From contig PFAX01000025.1 in the NCBI GenBank assembly GCA_002773495.1, positions 6,447 through 28,588 of the forward strand: 22,142 nucleotides of DNA. Direction: 5' to 3'. Of the stretch, positions 19,936-22,142 are shown one piece after another. The notes under the pieces are model-generated. The model worked only from the letters and a program-made list of their open reading frames with translations. It was not told where the DNA came from and did not search any database. Numbering within the stretch: the stretch's first letter is position 1; each line of letters begins with the position of its first letter. This DNA comes from a bacterium (Candidatus Gribaldobacteria) CG10_big_fil_rev_8_21_14_0_10_37_21. Lineage in GTDB: Bacteria > Patescibacteriota > Minisyncoccia > Minisyncoccales > CG1-02-41-26. The position numbers were made by a program, and so were the translations under genes.

Positions 19936-21084
19936 ATGCCTGAAATCAAAAATTTAAAAAAAGCTGTTAAGAGAACCTTAAAAGCCGTTAAAGCCAAAGA
20001 AACGGTTGTTTTGTTTGGTGATGCCGATTTAGACGGCATCACCTCAACCTTAATTGTTGAAGAGGCCTTAAAGACCTTAGGTCTTCAAGTAAAAAAAGTT
20101 TATTTCCCAGACAGAGAAATCGAGGGTTATAGCTTAAGCCAAAAAGCACTCCTGAAAATTAAAAGTTGTGCCCCCGGCCTTTTAATTCTGTTTGATTGCG
20201 GGGTATCTAACCACAAAGAATTAAAGCTTGCCGATAAGCTGGGCTTTGATCTGCTTGTTTTAGACCATCATGAAGTTGTCAAAGAGGTTCCTAAAACAGG
20301 CATCATTGTTGATGTTAAGCAACCCAAAGACGACTACCCCTTTAAAAATTTAAGCACTTCTACCTTAGCTTATGTTTTCGCTTGTGGGCTTTTAGGTAAA
20401 AATTTATTTCCTAAAAATGATGAGTCCTTGAAAGAATTGTCTGCTTTGGGTGCAATTGCTGATATGATGGAATTAGCTGATGTCAACCAAGAAGTTGTTG
20501 AAAGTGCCTTTAAAACCATTTTTTCCTCTTTTCGAGTGGGCTTTCAGGTTTTAAGAAGAGTTGTTAGTTTAAAAGAGGGGACGGCCAGAGAGTTTTTTTC
20601 GCAAATGGTTGGCATTTTAAATATAACTGAAATAGAGCATGGCTTAACTTTAAGTTATTTGCTTTTAAAAGAGTCAAATGAAGAAAAAGCCCTCCTCTTA
20701 GCAAAAAAACTTTATTTTGATTCAGAAAAACGTAGGCAAGACATAACAGATATTGCCAACTCAATAATAAGTATGGCTGAAGAAAGGCAAGGCAGTATCA
20801 TTTTTGAGGGTTCACCTGATTATAGGCAATATCTAACTGGGGCAGTTGCTTCAAGGGTCTGTAATAGGGTCAAAAAGCCAACCTTTATTTACAAATTAGG
20901 CAAGGAAGAATCACGAGGATCAGTTCGGGTACCTTATGGCGTTGACGCGGTATTGGCTTTAAAGAGTTGTTCAAAGATTCTTTCAATGTTTGGTGGCCAC
21001 AAGCCAGCGGCTGGCTTTTCTGTTTTAAATGAAAATTTAGATGCTTTTAAAACTTGCTTAGAAAACCACTTTAAATCGCTTTAA
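19936..21084 (+). CDS. RecJ-like DHH/DHHA1 phosphoesterase
   Basis: 382 residues from ATG at 19936. The frame extends to 19867, but those 23 residues come from a 9-bp minisatellite. DHH metal-binding motifs: DADLDG (29-34), FDCGVSN (86-92, D87), LDHH (109-112) and a later D in the LGAIADMMEL region. The C-terminal DHHA1 domain ends with GGHKPAAGFS (about 353-362). Family members are Mn2+-dependent exonucleases or nucleotide phosphodiesterases. It is much shorter than bacterial RecJ (about 560) and lacks its C-terminal OB part, so it may be a nano-RNase/archaeal-RecJ-like enzyme rather than the canonical repair exonuclease. It follows pgk by 105 bp of repeats. Confidence 0.85.
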   Translation: MPEIKNLKKAVKRTLKAVKAKETVVLFGDADLDGITSTLIVEEALKTLGLQVKKVYFPDREIEGYSLSQKALLKIKSCAPGLLILFDCGVSNHKELKLADKLGFDLLVLDHHEVVKEVPKTGIIVDVKQPKDDYPFKNLSTSTLAYVFACGLLGKNLFPKNDESLKELSALGAIADMMELADVNQEVVESAFKTIFSSFRVGFQVLRRVVSLKEGTAREFFSQMVGILNITEIEHGLTLSYLLLKESNEEKALLLAKKLYFDSEKRRQDITDIANSIISMAEERQGSIIFEGSPDYRQYLTGAVASRVCNRVKKPTFIYKLGKEESRGSVRVPYGVDAVLALKSCSKILSMFGGHKPAAGFSVLNENLDAFKTCLENHFKSL

Positions 21085-21086
21085 CC

Positions 21087-21110
21087 AAAAAGCCCTCTTA
21101 AAAGAGAGCT
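21087..21110 (-). terminator. terminator of the minus-strand RNA (also after DHH gene)
   Basis: On the minus strand AGCTCTCT-TTTA-AGAGGGCT is followed by TTTTTGG. It lies 2 bases after the DHH stop and could also act weakly on the plus strand. Confidence 0.75.
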
Positions 21111-21215
21111 GTTAGGTTGTGGACCCGGGGAGGCTTGCACTCCTTTTATTGCGTGTCAAGGGCAATATGCTACTTTATGCATTACGGGCCCAGGTCCACG
21201 GTTTCAGTTTAAATG

Positions 21216-21242
21216 AAAAAAGCCCATTTTCAAAGGCTCTTT
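21216..21242 (-). promoter_or_regulatory. internal terminator-like hairpin in the structured RNA
   Basis: On the minus strand AAAGAGCC-(9)-GGCTTTTTTC resembles an intrinsic terminator about 70 nt after the predicted start. It could create a short form or act as an attenuator. Confidence 0.4.
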
Positions 21243-21289
21243 CCACTGACACGCAATTAGCTCGTAATGCGAGCATTGCCATTACCTGT

Positions 21290-21317
21290 ATTATATCAAA
21301 CCATAAAAATATGTCAA
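21290..21317 (-). promoter_or_regulatory. strong minus-strand promoter overlapping the rnhA start
   Basis: TTGACA (21312-21317), a 16-base spacer and TATAAT (21290-21295), both perfect. The -35 box overlaps the ATG of the divergent RNase HI gene (21311-21313), so RNA polymerase here could interfere with rnhA transcription. Confidence 0.85.
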
Positions 21318-21742
21318 GCCATTATACAATTTATATTGACGGGGGTTCAAGAGGCAACCCTGGGTCCTCGGCTTTTGCTTGTGTTTTTCCAGAGTTAAAT
21401 AAAGAATATTCTGAACACATGGGCAAGGCCACCAACAATGAAGCCGAATACGGGGCCCTGATTTTTGCTTTAAAGAAAGCTAAGTCACTTTTGGGGAAAG
21501 ATAAAATTAAACAAATGACTTTAGAAATTAAAGCTGATTCAGAGTTATTGGTTAAACAAATGCAAGGCAAGTATAAAATAAAAGAGCCCCACATTCAGCA
21601 GTTGTTTTTAACTGCCTGGAACTTAAAAACCGAGTTTAAAGAAATTATTTTCACCCACATCCCTCGCGAGCAAAATACCAAAGCCGACCACCTGCTTAAT
21701 GCGACCTTAGACAGCGAGGTTAAAAAACAAACGCTTTTTTAA
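21311..21742 (+). CDS. rnhA: ribonuclease HI family protein
   Basis: 143 residues from ATG at 21311. The frame is open back to 21119, but that extension lies over the facing structured RNA and lacks family similarity. Cleaves RNA in RNA:DNA hybrids with two metal ions. All four catalytic acids are visible: D10 in YTIYIDGGSRGNPG, E44 in NNEAEYGAL, D76 in KADSELLVKQM and D126 in QNTKADHL. It lacks the basic handle region of E. coli RNase HI and an N-terminal hybrid-binding domain, fitting the short Rv2228c-N-like branch. No Shine-Dalgarno. The small membrane protein gene starts 25 bases downstream. Confidence 0.92.
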   Translation: MSSHYTIYIDGGSRGNPGSSAFACVFPELNKEYSEHMGKATNNEAEYGALIFALKKAKSLLGKDKIKQMTLEIKADSELLVKQMQGKYKIKEPHIQQLFLTAWNLKTEFKEIIFTHIPREQNTKADHLLNATLDSEVKKQTLF

Positions 21743-21751
21743 ATGTCAATA

Positions 21752-21760
21752 AAAGGAGGT
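21752..21760 (+). promoter_or_regulatory. strong Shine-Dalgarno
   Basis: AAAGGAGGT lies 7 bases before ATG 21768 and only 1 base before ATG 21762, so it selects 21768. This is the best ribosome site in the window. Confidence 0.75.
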
Positions 21761-21767
21761 AATGCAA

Positions 21768-21944
21768 ATGTGGTTTTTGTTTTTAATGTTTTTTATGGTC
21801 TTTATTTTTCTTGGTATGGCTAGTTGGGAGACCATTTTAATTGTTGCTTGTTTTACTTTTCTTTTCATTGTGCCCTTGCTTTGCATTATAAAGACGAGGC
21901 ACAAATATTTTACATCTCACAAAAAAGGAGCTATCTCATCGTAG
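21768..21944 (+). CDS. 58-residue two-TM membrane protein
   Basis: Starting at 21768 the product is about 58 residues: MWFLFLMFFMVFIFLGMASW gives the first hydrophobic helix (1-18), TILIVACFTFLFIVPLLCII the second (about 22-41), and a basic tail (KTRHKYFTSHKKGAISS) follows, predicting a hairpin with both ends inside. No family was recognised; small proteins of this type can be holin-like, toxin-like or complex subunits. Support comes from the strong Shine-Dalgarno and a terminator overlapping the stop. The initiation signal is unlike most neighbours, so it may be a recent arrival or under special translational control. Confidence 0.65.
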   Translation: MWFLFLMFFMVFIFLGMASWETILIVACFTFLFIVPLLCIIKTRHKYFTSHKKGAISS

Positions 21945-21957
21945 ATAGCTCTTTACT
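21928..21957. terminator. bidirectional terminator
   Basis: GAGCTATCT (21928-21936) pairs with AGATAGCTC (21943-21951). Plus-strand tail TTTACTTTATT; minus-strand tail CTTTTTT. The stop codon of the membrane protein (21942-21944) is at the loop/stem border. Confidence 0.85.
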
Positions 21958-21969
21958 TTATTGCCAGAG

Positions 21970-22007
21970 TTACCATAAACTTTGACGATCGTCAAAGTTT
22001 CTGGTAA
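21970..22007. repeat. 38-bp near-perfect palindrome centred on CGATCG
   Basis: TTACCA-(t/c mismatch)-AAACTTTGACGA joined to its reverse complement; the inner 24 bp (21977-22000) are perfect. It shares ACCATAAACTTTGACGATCG with the tandem repeat at the murB end. Confidence 0.95.
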
Positions 22008-22020
22008 TTTCTATGGCTTA

Positions 22021-22050
22021 ATTATCCCAACAATCATTTATATTTGTCAA
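22021..22050 (-). promoter_or_regulatory. minus-strand promoter of the small RNA candidate
   Basis: TTGACA (22045-22050), an 18-base spacer and GATAAT (22021-22026). A DnaA-box-like TTATCCCCA (22058-22066) lies upstream. Confidence 0.65.
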
Positions 22051-22106
22051 GCGGAGTTATCCCCAGACATAGATGATAGAATACATAAAGGTTGTTGTTC
22101 AATAGC

Positions 22107-22141
22107 TGCCTCTAAAAAACAGAGCCCCTGTTTTAGAAGCA
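22107..22141. repeat. hairpin at the window end
   Basis: TGCCTCTAAAAAACAG (22107-22122) pairs with CTGTTTTAGAAGCA (22128-22141), with one mismatch and a 2-base bulge. It may be a terminator or part of a repeat; the window ends too soon to tell. Confidence 0.6.
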
Positions 22142-22142
22142 A

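Larger units (their letters stand above)
21086..21285 (-). ncRNA. ~200-nt structured RNA, unclassified (6S-sized)
   Basis: A complete minus-strand unit: promoter TTGACA/TATAAT (21290-21317), a GC-richer body without a good ORF, and the intrinsic terminator at 21087-21110. An 11-bp perfect helix joins 21247-21257 with 21148-21158. A second, 7-bp helix (plus 3 bp) joins 21193-21199 with 21119-21125. These interleave, so they form a pseudoknot or alternative folds. The 5' part has GTAATG/CATTAC and GCTCG/CGAGC hairpins. Length fits 6S RNA, but the fold does not obviously match and I do not recognise RNase P, SRP or tmRNA cores. Confidence 0.6.
21918..22014 (-). ncRNA. candidate ~95-nt small RNA carrying a CGATCG hairpin
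   Basis: A minus-strand promoter (22021-22050) is followed by the 38-bp palindrome (21970-22007) and then by the terminator hairpin with a T6 tail. No ORF fits in between. The RNA would be two hairpins joined by a short linker. It would also be antisense to the last codons of the membrane protein gene. Confidence 0.5.

Noticed and set aside
21119..21310. 64-codon upstream extension of the RNase HI frame (GTG start)
   Set aside because: It lies over a structured minus-strand RNA with promoter and terminator, has no RNase H or hybrid-binding similarity, and the ATG at 21311 gives a complete enzyme.

Overview
The window looks like chromosomal DNA of an AT-rich candidate-phyla-radiation bacterium (Patescibacteria, Parcubacteria/Microgenomates-like). 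This is inferred from gene content and style, not from a marker gene. Signs are a DUF5674 protein, a sigma region-4/HARE protein, a VirD4/TraD-like ATPase with a zinc-ribbon and a Lys/Glu-rich tail beside a one-TM partner, a short RecJ-like DHH protein, and an O-antigen-ligase/TPR fusion. Most genes start with no Shine-Dalgarno and several sit directly on a -10 box. UGA acts as a normal stop (murB and secF end on it), so the SR1/Gracilibacteria code is not used.

Layout: (1) 86-666 (-), a VapBC toxin-antitoxin pair. (2) 830-3719 (+), an O-antigen ligase-like TPR membrane protein, a DUF5674 protein and a small conserved hypothetical. (3) 3723-3983, a strong promoter and structured RNA leader running into murB (3984-4862), whose 3' end lies in a 47-bp tandem repeat. 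(4) 4936-5171, a two-way terminator and a minus-strand transcription unit with a structured leader and a 15-residue Lys-rich micro-ORF. (5) secA (5310-7775) with a terminator and a 38-bp perfect palindrome behind it. (6) 8006-9007, an orphan ORF with unusually good Shine-Dalgarno signals. (7) 9131-10460, an AbiEi/AbiEii module. (8) secD-secF. (9) A sigma4/HARE protein convergent with a Fe-S PD-(D/E)XK nuclease. (10) A small leaderless ORF, then the TM protein/VirD4-like ATPase/pgk/DHH run. (11) RNase HI facing a ~200-nt minus-strand structured RNA, then a 58-residue membrane protein and a second minus-strand small-RNA candidate.

Housekeeping functions are export (SecA with SecDF), cell wall and surface (MurB, O-antigen ligase-like protein), glycolysis (Pgk), and nucleic-acid processing (DHH, RNase HI, PD-(D/E)XK). 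Two toxin-antitoxin modules sit among them. The intergenic DNA is unusually structured: four near-palindromes centred on CGATCG, five families of short-word repeats (four arranged as inverted halves), many promoter-proximal hairpins, and at least three candidate non-coding RNAs. Several genes have stop codons and last residues encoded by these repeats. No tRNA, rRNA, CRISPR array or insertion sequence was seen.
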